A stretch of DNA of 64,000 nt from Sphingomonadaceae bacterium (GTDB lineage Bacteria > Pseudomonadota > Alphaproteobacteria > Sphingomonadales > Sphingomonadaceae). The notes under the pieces are model-generated. The model was not told the origin of the DNA and did not search any database. It saw only the letters and a program-made list of their open reading frames with translations. The DNA is taken from positions 26,507 to 90,506 of the forward strand of contig CANHQT010000006.1 in NCBI GenBank assembly GCA_947463325.1, given 5' to 3'. The position numbers were made by a program, and so were the translations under genes. Below are positions 16,411-26,631 of this stretch, piece by piece; within the stretch, counting starts at the first letter, position 1; each line of letters opens with the position of its first letter.

Positions 16411-17565
16411 ATGATTGTCGGCATCCCCCGTCCCTTTACCGCGGCTGTCCCGGATGAGGCGATTGCCGATCTGCGCGCCCGCCTCGCCATGACCCGCTGG
16501 CCGGAGAAAGAGACGGTCGACGATTGGGATCAGGGCGTGCCGCTCGCCTATGCGAAGGAACTCGCCGAATGGTGGCGGACGGAGCATGACTGGCGCGCCT
16601 GTGAAGCCGCGCTGAATGCCTGGCCTCATTATCTGGTCGAGGTCGATGGGCTCGACATCCACATGATTCATGTGCGGTCGGACAATCCTGCCGCGCGCCC
16701 GCTGATCCTCACGCACGGCTGGCCGGGATCGGTTCTGGAATTCCTCGATGTCATCCCGGCCCTGTCCGCGGATTTCCACCTCGTCATCCCGTCGCTCCCC
16801 GGATACGGATTTTCAGGCAAGCCGACGAAATCGGGCTGGTCGGTCGATCATATCGCGACCGCCTGGGACGCGCTGATGCGTAGCCTCGGTTACCCCCGCT
16901 ATTTCGCGCAGGGCGGCGATTGGGGTTCGGCGGTGACGACCGCGATTGGCGAGCAGAATCTCGGGGGTTGTGCCGGCATCCATGTCAACATGATCGTTGC
17001 CCGGCCGACGCCGGAGATGATGGCGAGCATGACGCCGGAGGAGATGCGCGCACTCGCCAGGCTCGGCTGGTACCGCGAAAAGGACACTGGCTATTCGATT
17101 GCCCAGAAAACGCGGCCGCAGACGCTGGGATACGGCCTAGCGGACTCGCCCGCGGGCCAGATGGCCTGGATCGTCGAGAAATTCCACGGCTGGACCGATT
17201 GCGGCCATGCGCCGCCTGCGAACCAGCCCGGTCATTCGGTCGGCGGCCATCCGGAGCGAGCGCTGTCCCGCGCCAAGATGCTCGATACCGTCAGCCTCTA
17301 CTGGTTCACCAACAGCGCGGCGTCCTCCGCCCGCCTGTATTGGCACAGCTTCGGCCGGTTTGCCGAAGGCACGGTCGAGATTCCGGCGGGATGCAGCCTC
17401 TTCCCATGGGAAATCATGCAGATGTCACGTCGCATGGCGGAAACCCGCTATCGCAACATCAGCTATTGGAACGAATTGCCCGCGGGCGGGCATTTCGCCG
17501 CGATGGAACAGCCTGACCTGTTCGCAAGCGAGGTGAAAGCAGCGTTCGCGACGATGAGCCTCTGA
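16411..17565 (+). CDS. Epoxide hydrolase (EPHN / alpha-beta hydrolase)
   Basis: Opens epoxides to diols through a covalent ester. The 384-aa protein opens with an epoxide-hydrolase N-terminal segment (PRPFTAAVPDEAIADLRARL) and an Arg/Trp-rich block, then the oxyanion motif HGWPGS, the nucleophile Asp in GGDWGSAV, the lid tyrosines, and the general-base His in GGHFAAMEQP. The start at 16411 is preferred because GGAG lies 6 nt before it; ATG 16399 is the alternative. It is divergent from the MerR/SMR pair, which suggests shared control in xenobiotic defence. Confidence 0.88.
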   Translation: MIVGIPRPFTAAVPDEAIADLRARLAMTRWPEKETVDDWDQGVPLAYAKELAEWWRTEHDWRACEAALNAWPHYLVEVDGLDIHMIHVRSDNPAARPLILTHGWPGSVLEFLDVIPALSADFHLVIPSLPGYGFSGKPTKSGWSVDHIATAWDALMRSLGYPRYFAQGGDWGSAVTTAIGEQNLGGCAGIHVNMIVARPTPEMMASMTPEEMRALARLGWYREKDTGYSIAQKTRPQTLGYGLADSPAGQMAWIVEKFHGWTDCGHAPPANQPGHSVGGHPERALSRAKMLDTVSLYWFTNSAASSARLYWHSFGRFAEGTVEIPAGCSLFPWEIMQMSRRMAETRYRNISYWNELPAGGHFAAMEQPDLFASEVKAAFATMSL

Positions 17566-17575
17566 GGCGCAAGCC

Positions 17576-18814
17576 TCACAGGCTCAACATCAACCCTGCC
17601 AGCGCCGCCGACATCAGATTGGCAAGGCTGCCTGCCACTAGCGCCTTGATGCCGAGGCGCGCGATCATCGGCCGCTGGTTGGGGGCGAGCCCCCCTGTCA
17701 CTGCCATCTGGATGGCTATCGAGGAAAAGTTGGCAAAGCCACACAGCGCGAAGGTCACGATCGCGACCGTGGCAGGTGAAAGCTCGCCCTGCACACGCGC
17801 CAGTTCGATGAAGGCGACGAACTCGTTGAGCACCATCTTGGTGCCAAACAGCCCGCCTGCCGTGTCGGCTTCCGACCAGGGCACGTTAAGCATGTACATC
17901 ACCGGCTGGAAAACATAGCCGAGCAGCATCTGGAAGCTGAGGTCAGGCTGGCCGAACAAGCTGCCGACCCCACCAAGCAGACCGTTGGCGAGAGCCACCA
18001 GGGCAACGAATGCCAGCACCATCGCACCGACCGCGACTGCCAGCTTGACGCCGGTCTGCGCGCCCTGCGCGGCAGCCATAATGATATTTGCGGGCGGTTC
18101 TTCGTCATGGGATGCGACCGCCAGTTCGACCGGCTCGATGCCGATGTCCTTGGGATCGTCCGGCATCATAATCTTGGCCATCAGGATGCCCCCCGGCGCG
18201 GACATGAAGCTCGCCGCGAGCAGATAGGGGAGAAGTTCATTGCCCAGCATTGAGGCATAGGCGCCGAGGATGGTGCCCGCGACACCCGCCATGCCGACAG
18301 TCATCAGTGTGAACAGCTGGGCAGGCGTGAGGCCGGCGAGATAGGGACGGATCACCAGCGGGCTCTCGCTTTGTCCCACAAAGATGTTCGCCGCTGCGCC
18401 CAGGCTCTCGATGCGGGTGATACCCGTCATCCATTTGATGCCGCCGCCCACCCATTTGATGATGAACTGCATGATGCCGAGGTAATAAAGCACGGAAATC
18501 AGGCTGGCGAAGAAGATAATCACCGGCAGGGCGGCGATAGCGAAGCTGTTACCGCCGATTTCAGCGGAGGCGATCGGTCCAAAAATGAAATCGGTCCCCG
18601 CCTTCGAATAGCCGAGCAGGTTGGAGACGCCGGCGGACATCTGTTCGATCACCCAGCGGCCCCACGGCGTATAGAGCACCAGGAAGGCGATACCCGCCTG
18701 CATCGCGAAGGCGGCTCCCACCACGCGTAGGCGGATCCAGCGCCGGTTGGATGACAGCAGCACGGCAATGGCGAGGATCAGCGCGATGCCGGCCAGCCCG
18801 ATCAGATATTGCAT
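17576..18814 (-). CDS. NupC-family concentrative nucleoside transporter
   Basis: A 412-aa inner-membrane symporter for nucleosides. It has about eight to ten membrane spans, the gate motif FVGQSESPLVIRPYL and the late GFANFSSIAIQMAVTGGL, both CNT-family signatures at the nucleoside and sodium/proton sites. Length fits bacterial NupC. It ends 10 bp after the convergent hydrolase; no partner gene is adjacent on its strand. Ion coupling and substrate range cannot be read directly. Confidence 0.9.
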   Translation of the reverse strand: MQYLIGLAGIALILAIAVLLSSNRRWIRLRVVGAAFAMQAGIAFLVLYTPWGRWVIEQMSAGVSNLLGYSKAGTDFIFGPIASAEIGGNSFAIAALPVIIFFASLISVLYYLGIMQFIIKWVGGGIKWMTGITRIESLGAAANIFVGQSESPLVIRPYLAGLTPAQLFTLMTVGMAGVAGTILGAYASMLGNELLPYLLAASFMSAPGGILMAKIMMPDDPKDIGIEPVELAVASHDEEPPANIIMAAAQGAQTGVKLAVAVGAMVLAFVALVALANGLLGGVGSLFGQPDLSFQMLLGYVFQPVMYMLNVPWSEADTAGGLFGTKMVLNEFVAFIELARVQGELSPATVAIVTFALCGFANFSSIAIQMAVTGGLAPNQRPMIARLGIKALVAGSLANLMSAALAGLMLSL

Positions 18815-19104
18815 ATGTCCCCGAACCCCCGGCTGCCCCGTGTTGGCGGGGCCTATTGTTTCCGGATGAGGCTAATAGCCGTTCACGAAGCGACGTCAAA
18901 GCGGGACGGGAATGGAAGTGCGCTAACATTCTCCGGAATAGCAAAAACGCGCGGCTTCGGAAGCATCGGCCTCCATCCGCAATGGCTTTGAGAAGCGGAA
19001 ATTGGGCGAAAAGCGAGAGGCAGAAGTCACGTTGGAGTCAAAGGGCAAGGGGAAGGAGTAGGGCGGCCCTTTTCCCCCGTCGCAAAAACCGCTAACCGCC
19101 CGTC
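18815..19104. other. 290-bp divergent intergenic region, nothing recognised
   Basis: Lies between the divergent nupC-type and queuosine-transporter genes. It is purine-rich on the plus strand between about 18950 and 19070. I see no ORF with family resemblance, no tRNA fold, no terminator and no riboswitch core that I can recognise. It must hold both promoters. Confidence 0.4.
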
Positions 19105-19809
19105 ATGGCGAACCAATACACAGCGCAGGCCACAACTGCGGCATCGTCTGGCGGGCTCTCGCGCTCGCTGTTCCTTTTCAGCATCGTCTATGGCGGGCTG
19201 GTGTGCATATCCGGCGTCTTGGGTACCAAGATCGTCGCGTTAGGCCCGCTGACGCTCGAAGCCGGCATGTTTTCGTTTCTGATGCTTGTGGTTCTTTCCA
19301 GCGCCGTCAACGAGTTGCATGGGCCTGAAGTAGCTAACCGTCTGGTTCGGTTCGGATTTATTCCGCTGATCCTTTCGGCCCTGCTCATTCAGCTGGTGAT
19401 TGCCTTGCCCGGCGCCGATTTCTTCGACAAGCAACAGGAATTCGAGGATATTTTGGGCAAGGGAGCGCGGCTGATGGTCGCTGGCCTGATTGCCTATGGC
19501 ATTTCGCAAACTCTCAACGTCTATCTTTTTGACCGCCTTCGTTCCGGCACAGGCAAGATGGTCTGGCTGCGTGGCGGCATCGCTGCGGTGATCAGTCAAA
19601 TCGTTGATACGACGTTGTTTTTGACCATTGCATTCTTGGGCACTTATCCGCTGCTGCCGTTGCTGGTGAGCGGCTTGATTGCCAAGCTGACATTGTCGCT
19701 CCTGATGGTGCCGCTTCTGGTTCAACTGATGGTCAATCTCGGCCGCAGGATGGATGGAGGAGCAAACGATAAAGGCTCGGCGGCTCATCCGGGGGATACA
19801 GCGCAATGA
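19105..19809 (+). CDS. Queuosine precursor transporter, YhhQ/VUT family
   Basis: A 234-aa membrane protein with six predicted spans. The conserved segments [21 protein letters not shown], split as two short blocks around residues 28-48, [11 protein letters not shown] and [17 protein letters not shown] are typical of YhhQ-type importers of preQ0/preQ1. The ORF ends in a 4-nt ATGA overlap with argB. The link to tRNA queuosine suits the presence of gluQ 8 kb away, whose substrate is Q-modified tRNA-Asp. The exact cargo is inferred. Confidence 0.85.
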   Translation: MANQYTAQATTAASSGGLSRSLFLFSIVYGGLVCISGVLGTKIVALGPLTLEAGMFSFLMLVVLSSAVNELHGPEVANRLVRFGFIPLILSALLIQLVIALPGADFFDKQQEFEDILGKGARLMVAGLIAYGISQTLNVYLFDRLRSGTGKMVWLRGGIAAVISQIVDTTLFLTIAFLGTYPLLPLLVSGLIAKLTLSLLMVPLLVQLMVNLGRRMDGGANDKGSAAHPGDTAQ

Positions 19810-20747
19810 CCACAGCTGATCCCGCACTCCTCGCCCGTGCGCAGACGCTGACTGAGGCGCTGCCTTTCATGCAGCGCTATGCGGGCAAGACATTCGTGAT
19901 CAAATATGGCGGCCATGCCATGGGCGATCCCGATGCGGCGCGCGATTTCGCGCGCGATGTCGTGCTCATGAAGCAGGTCGGCATCAATCCGGTTGTTGTG
20001 CACGGCGGCGGGCCGCAGATTGGCGAGATGCTAGGCAAGCTGGGCGTCCAGTCGAGCTTTGTGGATGGGCTTCGCGTTACCGATTCCGAGACCGCAAAGG
20101 TCGCGGAAATGGTGCTATCGGGGGCCATAAACAAGGAAATCGTCGGCTGGATTGGCCAGGCCGGTGGTCGCGCTATCGGCCTATCGGGCAAGGATGGCAG
20201 CCTCGTCACCGCACACAAGATCAAGCGCACCAAGCGTGACCCCGATAGCAATATCGAACGGGCCATCGATCTCGGTTTCGTCGGCGAGCCGCGTCATGTG
20301 AACCGCGCGATCATCGATACGCAGGTCGCTGCCGGCTTTATCCCGGTGATCGCCCCCATTGCCATTGGCGACCATGGGGAAACCTTCAACGTCAACGCTG
20401 ATACCATGGCTGGCGCCATTGCCGCCGCGCTCGGCGCGACACGCCTGTTCCTGATGACCGATGTGCCCGGCGTGCTCGACAAGGCGGGGACACTGCTGCC
20501 TGAGCTTGATGCAGACGGCATTTCACGGCTCAAAGCCGATGGCACGATCAGCGGCGGCATGATCCCCAAGGTCGATACCTGTCTCGCTGCGGTTGTTGGC
20601 GGAGCCGAGGCGGCCGTCATCCTCGATGGGCGAGTGCCGCATGCGATGCTGCTCGAAATCTTCACCACCTCGGGCGTCGGCACGCTGGTGCGTCGCAAGA
20701 CGCGTGCCTTTGTGCCACCCCCTCCTCCCCCCTCCCCCGGAGCCTGA
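19806..20747 (+). CDS. argB: Acetylglutamate kinase
   Basis: Phosphorylates N-acetylglutamate in arginine synthesis. The 313-aa protein shows the amino-acid-kinase fold: [23 protein letters not shown], the substrate-binding GLRVTDSET, and the nucleotide-site [12 protein letters not shown] and [14 protein letters not shown]. The N-terminal helix ([15 protein letters not shown]) is the extension seen in arginine-inhibited hexameric forms. It ends in a run of prolines ([12 protein letters not shown]) not needed for the fold. It overlaps the upstream transporter by 4 nt and is 3 nt from yggT. Confidence 0.95.
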   Translation: MTTADPALLARAQTLTEALPFMQRYAGKTFVIKYGGHAMGDPDAARDFARDVVLMKQVGINPVVVHGGGPQIGEMLGKLGVQSSFVDGLRVTDSETAKVAEMVLSGAINKEIVGWIGQAGGRAIGLSGKDGSLVTAHKIKRTKRDPDSNIERAIDLGFVGEPRHVNRAIIDTQVAAGFIPVIAPIAIGDHGETFNVNADTMAGAIAAALGATRLFLMTDVPGVLDKAGTLLPELDADGISRLKADGTISGGMIPKVDTCLAAVVGGAEAAVILDGRVPHAMLLEIFTTSGVGTLVRRKTRAFVPPPPPPSPGA

Positions 20748-20750
20748 GCC

Positions 20751-21056
20751 ATGTTCCTGCTTACGCTGATCGATGTTCTGGATATCCTGCTTACGGTGAT
20801 CACATGGATCATCATCGCACAGGCCATTCTGTCCTGGCTGCTGGCGTTCAATGTAATCAGCGCGCGCAACGAAATGGTGGCCGGAATCTGGGAAACATTG
20901 CGTCGCCTCACCGAGCCTCTTTATGCTCCGATCCGCCGCATCATGCCCGATTTTGGTGCGCTCGACCTTACCCCGATGGTGGTGATTGTGATCATTATCA
21001 TCATCTCGGGTCCGGGCCTTAACTATCTACGATACCTTGCGGTAAGCTACGTGTGA
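20751..21056 (+). CDS. YggT family membrane protein
   Basis: A 101-aa protein with two membrane helices (about 10-32 and 73-95) and the internal repeat region [29 protein letters not shown], whose [12 protein letters not shown] core is the YggT signature. In other bacteria the family has been linked to osmotic tolerance and to cell division genes, without a defined activity. The stop overlaps the GTG of folD (GTGA), so translation is probably coupled. Confidence 0.88.
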   Translation: MFLLTLIDVLDILLTVITWIIIAQAILSWLLAFNVISARNEMVAGIWETLRRLTEPLYAPIRRIMPDFGALDLTPMVVIVIIIIISGPGLNYLRYLAVSYV

Positions 21057-21955
21057 CTGCCCGGCTGATCGACGGAAAGGCTTATGCCGAGGGCCTTCGT
21101 GGCCGCATCGCCCATCGCGTGGCCGCCTTCCGCCAAGCGACCGGCCGGGCGCCGGGGCTAGCGGTTATCCTCGTCGGTGATGATCCGGCGAGCCGCGTCT
21201 ATGTCGCCAACAAGGCGAAGCAGACGGTCGAAGTCGGCATGGCGAGCTTTGAGCATCGTCTGCCCGCCGATACTGCGCAGGCGGAACTGGTCGCGCTGGT
21301 CGAGGCGCTGAATGCCGACCCCGCGGTTGACGGTATTCTGTGTCAGTTGCCCCTGCCCGGGCATCTCGACGAGCTCGCCGTCATCGCCGCCATCGATCCC
21401 GACAAGGATGTCGACGGACTGCATGTGGTGAGCGCAGGGCGGCTTGCCAGCGGTCTGCCTGGCCTCGTGTCCTGCACCCCGCTCGGTTCCATGATGCTGA
21501 TCCGCGATGCGTTGGGGGATGATCTTTCAGGTAGGGAAGCGGTGGTGATCGGCCGGTCTATCCTAGTCGGCAAACCGGTCGCGCAGCTCTTGCTCGCCGC
21601 CAACTGCACCGTCACCATCGCGCATAGCCGGACGCAGGGCCTGCCGGATGTTGTCCGTCGCGCGGATATTGTGGTCGCTGCGGTCGGTCGGCCGGAAATG
21701 GTCAAGGCCGATTGGGTTAAGCCGGGTGCCTGCATCATCGATGTCGGCATCAATCGCGTGGCCGCGCCTGACAAGGGCGAGGGCAAGACACGGTTGGTGG
21801 GTGACGTGGCCTTTGCCGAATGTGCCCAAGTGGCAGGCAGCATTACTCCAGTGCCCGGCGGGGTTGGCCCGATGACCATCGCCTGCCTCCTTTACAACAC
21901 GCTCCTTGCCGCTCACCGCCGCGAGGGACTGGCCGAGCCGGAGGGGATGACGTGA
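21053..21955 (+). CDS. folD: Bifunctional methylene-THF dehydrogenase / methenyl-THF cyclohydrolase
   Basis: Interconverts 5,10-methylene- and 10-formyl-tetrahydrofolate. The 300-aa protein has the catalytic lysine in [14 protein letters not shown], the folate-site [17 protein letters not shown], and the NADP-site [14 protein letters not shown], ending in [15 protein letters not shown]. It starts with GTG, overlapping the yggT stop. Its own stop shares a base with the marC-like start, so yggT, folD and marC form a tight run. Confidence 0.95.
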   Translation: MTARLIDGKAYAEGLRGRIAHRVAAFRQATGRAPGLAVILVGDDPASRVYVANKAKQTVEVGMASFEHRLPADTAQAELVALVEALNADPAVDGILCQLPLPGHLDELAVIAAIDPDKDVDGLHVVSAGRLASGLPGLVSCTPLGSMMLIRDALGDDLSGREAVVIGRSILVGKPVAQLLLAANCTVTIAHSRTQGLPDVVRRADIVVAAVGRPEMVKADWVKPGACIIDVGINRVAAPDKGEGKTRLVGDVAFAECAQVAGSITPVPGGVGPMTIACLLYNTLLAAHRREGLAEPEGMT

Positions 21956-22584
21956 TGATTGAGCTCTTCATTTCCGCTTTCGTCACATTGTTCGTGGTGA
22001 TTGATCCGCCCGGTTGCGCCCCGATTTACGCCAGCCTCACCGGCGGCGCGACGGAGCGTCAGCGGCGATCAATGGCGTGGCGCGCGGTCGCGCTTGCAGG
22101 GGCGATCCTCATCTTCTTTGCTCTGTTCGGAGAAGATCTGCTCGGCTTCCTCCATATCGATCTCGACAGTTTCCGCATTGCGGGCGGCATCATGCTGTTC
22201 GTGATTGCCATCGACATGGTGTTCGAGAAGCGCACAGAGCGTCGCGAGCAGCGCGCGGAAAAGATCAAGGCAACGCCGGAAGTGGAGGATGTGTCCACCT
22301 TCCCGATGGCTATGCCGATGATTGCGGGGCCGGGCTCGATCGCCTCTGTGATGCTGCTTGTTTCGCAGAATGACGGCATTGAGGCCGCGCTCACCATCTT
22401 CGGCGCGCTGCTTGCGGTGCTCCTTCTCACGCTGGCTGCGCTATTGCTTGCAGGGCCGATGATGCGCGTGATGGGCGCCAAGGCGGAAGCGGTGATCACC
22501 CGCCTGCTTGGCGTGCTGCTCGCTGCGCTTGCCGCCCAGTTCGTGATTGACGGACTTAAGGCGAGCTTCCCAGCGCTTGCCTGA
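21955..22584 (+). CDS. MarC-family integral membrane protein
   Basis: A 209-aa protein with about six spans and the family blocks FVVIDPPGCAPIYASLTGG near the N-terminus and FPMAMPMIAGPGSIASVML in the middle, separated by a charged loop. Despite the name, MarC has no proven role in multidrug resistance and its transport substrate is unknown. ATG 21955 shares its first base with the folD stop and has GAGGGGA upstream; a GTG three bases earlier is possible. Confidence 0.87.
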   Translation: MIELFISAFVTLFVVIDPPGCAPIYASLTGGATERQRRSMAWRAVALAGAILIFFALFGEDLLGFLHIDLDSFRIAGGIMLFVIAIDMVFEKRTERREQRAEKIKATPEVEDVSTFPMAMPMIAGPGSIASVMLLVSQNDGIEAALTIFGALLAVLLLTLAALLLAGPMMRVMGAKAEAVITRLLGVLLAALAAQFVIDGLKASFPALA

Positions 22585-22602
22585 GGCCGTTGTCGGGCCC
22601 CG

Positions 22603-23289
22603 TTATCGAGCGCGCGTATCTTCCTGCGTCACCGGTGCGATGCGGATTTCGACGCGCCGGTTGCAGCGATAGCCTTCTTCGCTCGTCTCGGCGCATTTGA
22701 GCGCGGTTTCGCCATAGCCGCGTGTCGCCATGCGCTGATACTGGACGCCGTGGCTGGAGAGATAATTCTGCACCGCAATCGCCCGCCGCTCCGAAAGGCC
22801 CTGATTGTAGACCTCCGACCCACGTGAATCAGTGTGGCCGTAGATGTCGATATAGGTGGAGGGATAGTCGCGCAGGGTGGAGGCGACCTGATCGAGCGTT
22901 GACTGAAACTGCGGCTGCACGGTCGCGCTGTCATAAGCAAAAGTAACGTCGCCCGGCATGTTGAGTACCAGCTGATCGCCCTGCCGGTCGACTTCTATGC
23001 CTGTGCCGGCCGTGCGTTGACGCAGTTCGCGCTCCTGCCGGTCCATATATGCGCCGACACCTGCGCCGGCGATGGCACCGATCCCCGCTCCGACGATGCG
23101 CTCGGTGCGATCGCGCCGCCCACCGACGAGGTCGCCGAGCAGATAGCCGCCGGCCGCGCCGAGCACACCGCCGATCGCTGCGCGGGAGACGCGCTGTTGA
23201 CCGGTTTCAGGGTTGGTCACGCAGCCTGCAGAGGCGAGGCCGATCAGAGATACTGTTGCGGCTATCCTGGCTTTGGTGGTGAAGATCAT
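22603..23289 (-). CDS. OmpA-domain lipoprotein (YiaD-like)
   Basis: A 228-aa outer-membrane lipoprotein. The leader ends ASAGC, giving lipidated Cys23. Residues about 38-85 are glycine-zipper-like (AAIGGVLGAAGGYLLGD, IVGAGIGAIAGAGVGAYMD), and 110-215 are an OmpA peptidoglycan-binding domain with YGHTDSRGSEVYNQGLSERR. It should tether the outer membrane to peptidoglycan through meso-diaminopimelate. It is convergent with marC and divergent from the CNNM-type gene. Confidence 0.9.
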   Translation of the reverse strand: MIFTTKARIAATVSLIGLASAGCVTNPETGQQRVSRAAIGGVLGAAGGYLLGDLVGGRRDRTERIVGAGIGAIAGAGVGAYMDRQERELRQRTAGTGIEVDRQGDQLVLNMPGDVTFAYDSATVQPQFQSTLDQVASTLRDYPSTYIDIYGHTDSRGSEVYNQGLSERRAIAVQNYLSSHGVQYQRMATRGYGETALKCAETSEEGYRCNRRVEIRIAPVTQEDTRAR

Positions 23290-23519
23290 GATGTGCTTCC
23301 TTGCCTCTGCGATGCCGAGCGGATCGCTGCGCCTGACTTAACCGGATACAATTCCGCTGCGGCCCCAAGGTTCCACTTTGCCACCGTAACGACAGCTGAA
23401 CGGGGCGGCAGTGCACGGATCAGCGGATTATTTGACGCCCGCTTGTGCGGCGGCGGTCAACGGCGATATACGCTTTTCCATGCCGCCTCCGCGCGGCACC
23501 ATGGCAACAGGCGGAGTCA

Positions 23520-24830
23520 TTGAGCGTTTTTCCCTGGGGTGACCTTCTCGTCATCCTGATTTTGGTCGTCATCAACGGTCTGCTCGCCATGTCCGAGCTG
23601 GCGATTGTCTCGGCCCGAAAGCCACGCCTCGAAGCGATGGTGCGTGCTGGCAAATTCGGTGCGCAGCAAGCCATGGATCTGGCTGCCGAACCGGGCCGTT
23701 TCCTCTCAACAGTCCAGATCGGCATCACGCTCGTCGGTATTATTGCAGGTGCATATTCGGGTGCCAGTCTTGGCGGACCCGTCGCAGAGCGGCTGGAACT
23801 CTGGCTGGGCCTTGAGGATGACACGGCCGACATGCTGGGCTTTGCCCTCGTCATCGGCCTAACCACTTATTTGTCGCTGATCATTGGGGAGTTGGTGCCC
23901 AAACAGTTTGCGCTGCGTTCGCCCGAACCCATTGCTGCACTTGCGGCGGTGCCAATGCAGTGGATTGCGCGGCTGACAGCCCCACTTGTCTGGCTGCTCG
24001 ATGGGACGAGCGCTCTCATCTTTGCACTGCTTGGCCTAAACCGCGAGAGTGATTCAAAGGTGACGGCCGAAGAGCTTCATTTGGTCGTTGCTGAGGCTTC
24101 GCGTTCCGGCGTGATCGAAGAAAGCGAGCGCGCGATCATTTCGGGTGTCGTCCGGCTCGCCGACCGGCCAGTGCGAGAGGTGATGACACCGCGCACCGAG
24201 GTCGACTGGATTGATCTCAAGGCGGACGGCAATGCGGTGCGCGAACGGTTGCTGGCGACACCGCACACGCGCCTGCCTGTTGGAGACGGCAGCATCGAAA
24301 ACCCCGTAGGTGTCGTGCAGGCGCGGGATATTGCCGGCGCCCTGTTCCGCGGCGAGGCTATCGATCTCGCCCGGCTGGTGCGCAAGGCAGCGGTCGTACC
24401 CGACCGGATTGATGCGATGGATGCGCTCGCAGCGCTGCGGACTGCCGATGTCCCCATGCTTTTCGTGCATGACGAATATGGCCATTTCGAAGGCCTGGTC
24501 ACGCCGGCTGACCTTCTCTCTGCTATCGCTGGCGAGTTTGCGTCCGATCAAGACATCGGCACCGATCCGCAGATCGTCACGCGGGAGGACGGCAGTCTGC
24601 TCGTCTCGGGTTCAGCCCCGGCGGATGCGCTGGCTGAACGGCTCGGTATCACGCTCGACGAGGATCGCGACTATGCGACGGTCGCTGGTCACGCGCTTGC
24701 GATCCTGCGCCGCCTGCCGAAGGAAGGCGAGGCGTTCGTGAATCAGGGTTGGCGTTTTGAAATTGTCGACATGGACGGGCGCAAGATCGACAAGCTGCTG
24801 GTCACCGCGGTCGTCGAGGAAGAGGGCTAG
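23520..24830 (+). CDS. Hemolysin-family / CNNM-CorC membrane protein
   Basis: From a TTG at 23520 the product is 436 aa: a DUF21 transmembrane domain (about 1-190, INGLLAMSELAIVSARKPRL), two CBS domains (about 205-330, including MTPRTEVDWIDL and MLFVHDEYGHFEGLVTPADL) and a CorC/HlyC C-terminal domain. The family is linked to magnesium or cobalt efflux rather than haemolysis. The start is uncertain: GGAG is only 3 nt before the TTG, and the open frame continues to a GTG at 23445. Confidence 0.88.
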   Translation: MSVFPWGDLLVILILVVINGLLAMSELAIVSARKPRLEAMVRAGKFGAQQAMDLAAEPGRFLSTVQIGITLVGIIAGAYSGASLGGPVAERLELWLGLEDDTADMLGFALVIGLTTYLSLIIGELVPKQFALRSPEPIAALAAVPMQWIARLTAPLVWLLDGTSALIFALLGLNRESDSKVTAEELHLVVAEASRSGVIEESERAIISGVVRLADRPVREVMTPRTEVDWIDLKADGNAVRERLLATPHTRLPVGDGSIENPVGVVQARDIAGALFRGEAIDLARLVRKAAVVPDRIDAMDALAALRTADVPMLFVHDEYGHFEGLVTPADLLSAIAGEFASDQDIGTDPQIVTREDGSLLVSGSAPADALAERLGITLDEDRDYATVAGHALAILRRLPKEGEAFVNQGWRFEIVDMDGRKIDKLLVTAVVEEEG

Positions 24831-24836
24831 CCGCCC

Positions 24837-25352
24837 TCAGCCCCCGAGTGCACCGAACCGCGCCGCGAACCCCGCCTTGTCGCCGCGGGCGAGATAGCCG
24901 GCCTGCTCGACCCAATTGTCGCGTTCTATCCGGCCCGCAAAGTTTCCGAGGAAACGGTCCACTTCTGCGATGTCTGAAGGGGTCCAGGCGGCAATCTGGT
25001 CGAAACGGGTGACGCCCAAAGAGGCTAACAGCGTTGCCAGCTTGGGACCGACACCTTTGATTTGGCGGAGGTCGTCAGGCTCGCCGGTAGCCGCGGGGAT
25101 GGCCGGACGCTCGCCATCCTTTGCAGCCGCGACGGTTGCAGGCTGGGCTGGCGGCGCGGGTGCGAAGTTGACCGGTGTTGCCACATCAATGACAGGCTTT
25201 GCCGGCTCCAGAGGTGCGCGCGGCGTTTCATCCTGCGCGGGCGCCGCCGTCTCCTGCCCACCGCGACCCCGCAGCAACAGCCAGAGTAGCAGCGCCACAA
25301 CGGCGATGCCGATGGCAATCAGGATCAGCATGTTCGTTTCAATTGCGGGCAT
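24837..25352 (-). CDS. Membrane-anchored helix-hairpin-helix protein
   Basis: One N-terminal helix (LILIAIGIAVVALLLWLLL, about 8-26), a long Ala/Pro-rich linker, and a C-terminal helix-hairpin-helix segment with LRQIKGVGPKLATLLASLGVTRF, the motif of the predicted flap-endonuclease-1-like family. Such proteins occur fused to or beside unrelated genes and no activity is proven. ATG 25352 shares a base with the purD stop; a GTG three bases upstream would give a 4-nt overlap. Coupled to purD. Confidence 0.75.
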   Translation of the reverse strand: MPAIETNMLILIAIGIAVVALLLWLLLRGRGGQETAAPAQDETPRAPLEPAKPVIDVATPVNFAPAPPAQPATVAAAKDGERPAIPAATGEPDDLRQIKGVGPKLATLLASLGVTRFDQIAAWTPSDIAEVDRFLGNFAGRIERDNWVEQAGYLARGDKAGFAARFGALGG

Positions 25353-26629
25353 CACCCTTGCTCCTCACTCTGTTCATTTTCGCGTGCCACTTCGCGCCAA
25401 CCAATATCGCGACGGCAGAATCCGTCTTCAAAAACAATCTTGTCGACGGCGGCATAGGCGCGCGACTGCGCCTCGGCGACATTCGTGCCTGTGGCGGTTA
25501 CTGTCAGAACACGGCCGCCATTTGACACTAGCTTCCCCGCACGCTCGGCAGTGCCGGCGTGAAAGATGATCGCACCATTGCTCTCGGCATCGGCGAGATC
25601 GATGGTTCCGCCGCGCAACGGTGTGCCGGGATAGCCCTTGGCTGCCACGACCACGGTCAACGCAGTTTCCTCAGAAAAACTCACCGGCCCGAAATCCTTG
25701 AGCCGTCCGTTCGCCACGGCGAGCGCCAGCGCTCCAAAATCACCTGCAAAGCGAGGCATCAGCACTTGGCATTCGGGATCGCCGAAACGGCAATTATACT
25801 CGACCAGCTTCGGCCCCTCGTGCGTCAGCATCAGGCCGGCATAGAGCACGCCTACGTAGGGCGTGCCGGCGGCCGCCAGCGCTGCGACGGTCGGTTCGAC
25901 AATCTCTGCCATCGCCTGCGCTTCGAGATCAGGTGTCAGCACTCGCGCCGGGCTGTAGGCCCCCATACCACCGGTATTCGGGCCGATATCGCCATCGCCG
26001 ACACGCTTATGATCCTGTGCGCTGCCAAAGGCGACGACGTTCCGGCCGTCGGACAGGGCGAATAGACTCGCTTCCTCGCCCGACATGAACTCCTCGATGA
26101 CGATGGGATGCCCGCCGTCGGTGGCGTCGCGTACCGCCGCTTCGGCCTGTTCGCGGCTTTCGGCAATAACTACGCCCTTGCCCGCCGCCAGCCCATCAGC
26201 CTTGATGACGACCGGCAGGCCGAACCTATCGAGAGCTGCCAACCCGTCGGTCGCGTCGCTACAGCGCACCCATGCTGCGGTGGGGATGTTGGCGCGTGCG
26301 CACAACGCCTTGGTAAAGGCCTTGCTGCCTTCCAGGCGCGCCGCGGCAGCATCGGGTCCGAACACGGGTATGCCTGCTGCGCGTAACCGGTCGCCCAGTC
26401 CGTCGCACAGCGGCGCTTCCGGGCCGACCACCACGAGGGCAACCCCTTGGGTACGGCACCAGTCGATCACCGCACCTGCATCGGCTATGTCGAGCGCGAC
26501 CAATGTCGCATGATGCGCGATTCCGGGATTGCCGGGCGCAGCGGACAGACGTGTGCAGCTCGGCGATTGCGCCAGCTTCCAGGCGAGGGCATGTTCACGG
26601 CCCCCCGACCCTATCAGGAGTATATGCAT
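25352..26629 (-). CDS. purD: Phosphoribosylamine-glycine ligase (GAR synthetase)
   Basis: Second step of de novo purine synthesis, joining glycine to phosphoribosylamine with ATP. From 26629 it is 425 aa, opening [19 protein letters not shown], which matches PurD N-termini nearly residue for residue, so this start is firm. The ATP-grasp core has [27 protein letters not shown] and [12 protein letters not shown]. The start codon shares its first base with the TTG start of the divergent xseA. The HhH protein is coupled downstream. Confidence 0.95.
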   Translation of the reverse strand: MHILLIGSGGREHALAWKLAQSPSCTRLSAAPGNPGIAHHATLVALDIADAGAVIDWCRTQGVALVVVGPEAPLCDGLGDRLRAAGIPVFGPDAAAARLEGSKAFTKALCARANIPTAAWVRCSDATDGLAALDRFGLPVVIKADGLAAGKGVVIAESREQAEAAVRDATDGGHPIVIEEFMSGEEASLFALSDGRNVVAFGSAQDHKRVGDGDIGPNTGGMGAYSPARVLTPDLEAQAMAEIVEPTVAALAAAGTPYVGVLYAGLMLTHEGPKLVEYNCRFGDPECQVLMPRFAGDFGALALAVANGRLKDFGPVSFSEETALTVVVAAKGYPGTPLRGGTIDLADAESNGAIIFHAGTAERAGKLVSNGGRVLTVTATGTNVAEAQSRAYAAVDKIVFEDGFCRRDIGWREVARENEQSEEQG

Positions 26630-26631
26630 TG
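26616..26631 (+). promoter_or_regulatory. Ribosome-binding site and TTG start of xseA inside the purD coding start
   Basis: AGGAG at 26616-26620 lies 8 nt before TTG at 26629-26631. The same bases encode purD codons 4-5 on the other strand, and the purD ATG (26629-26627) shares base 26629 with this TTG. Confidence 0.55.

Noticed and set aside
18815..19104. PreQ1-type riboswitch before the queuosine-precursor transporter
   Set aside because: I could not find the conserved stem and A-rich tail of a preQ1 aptamer in this region.
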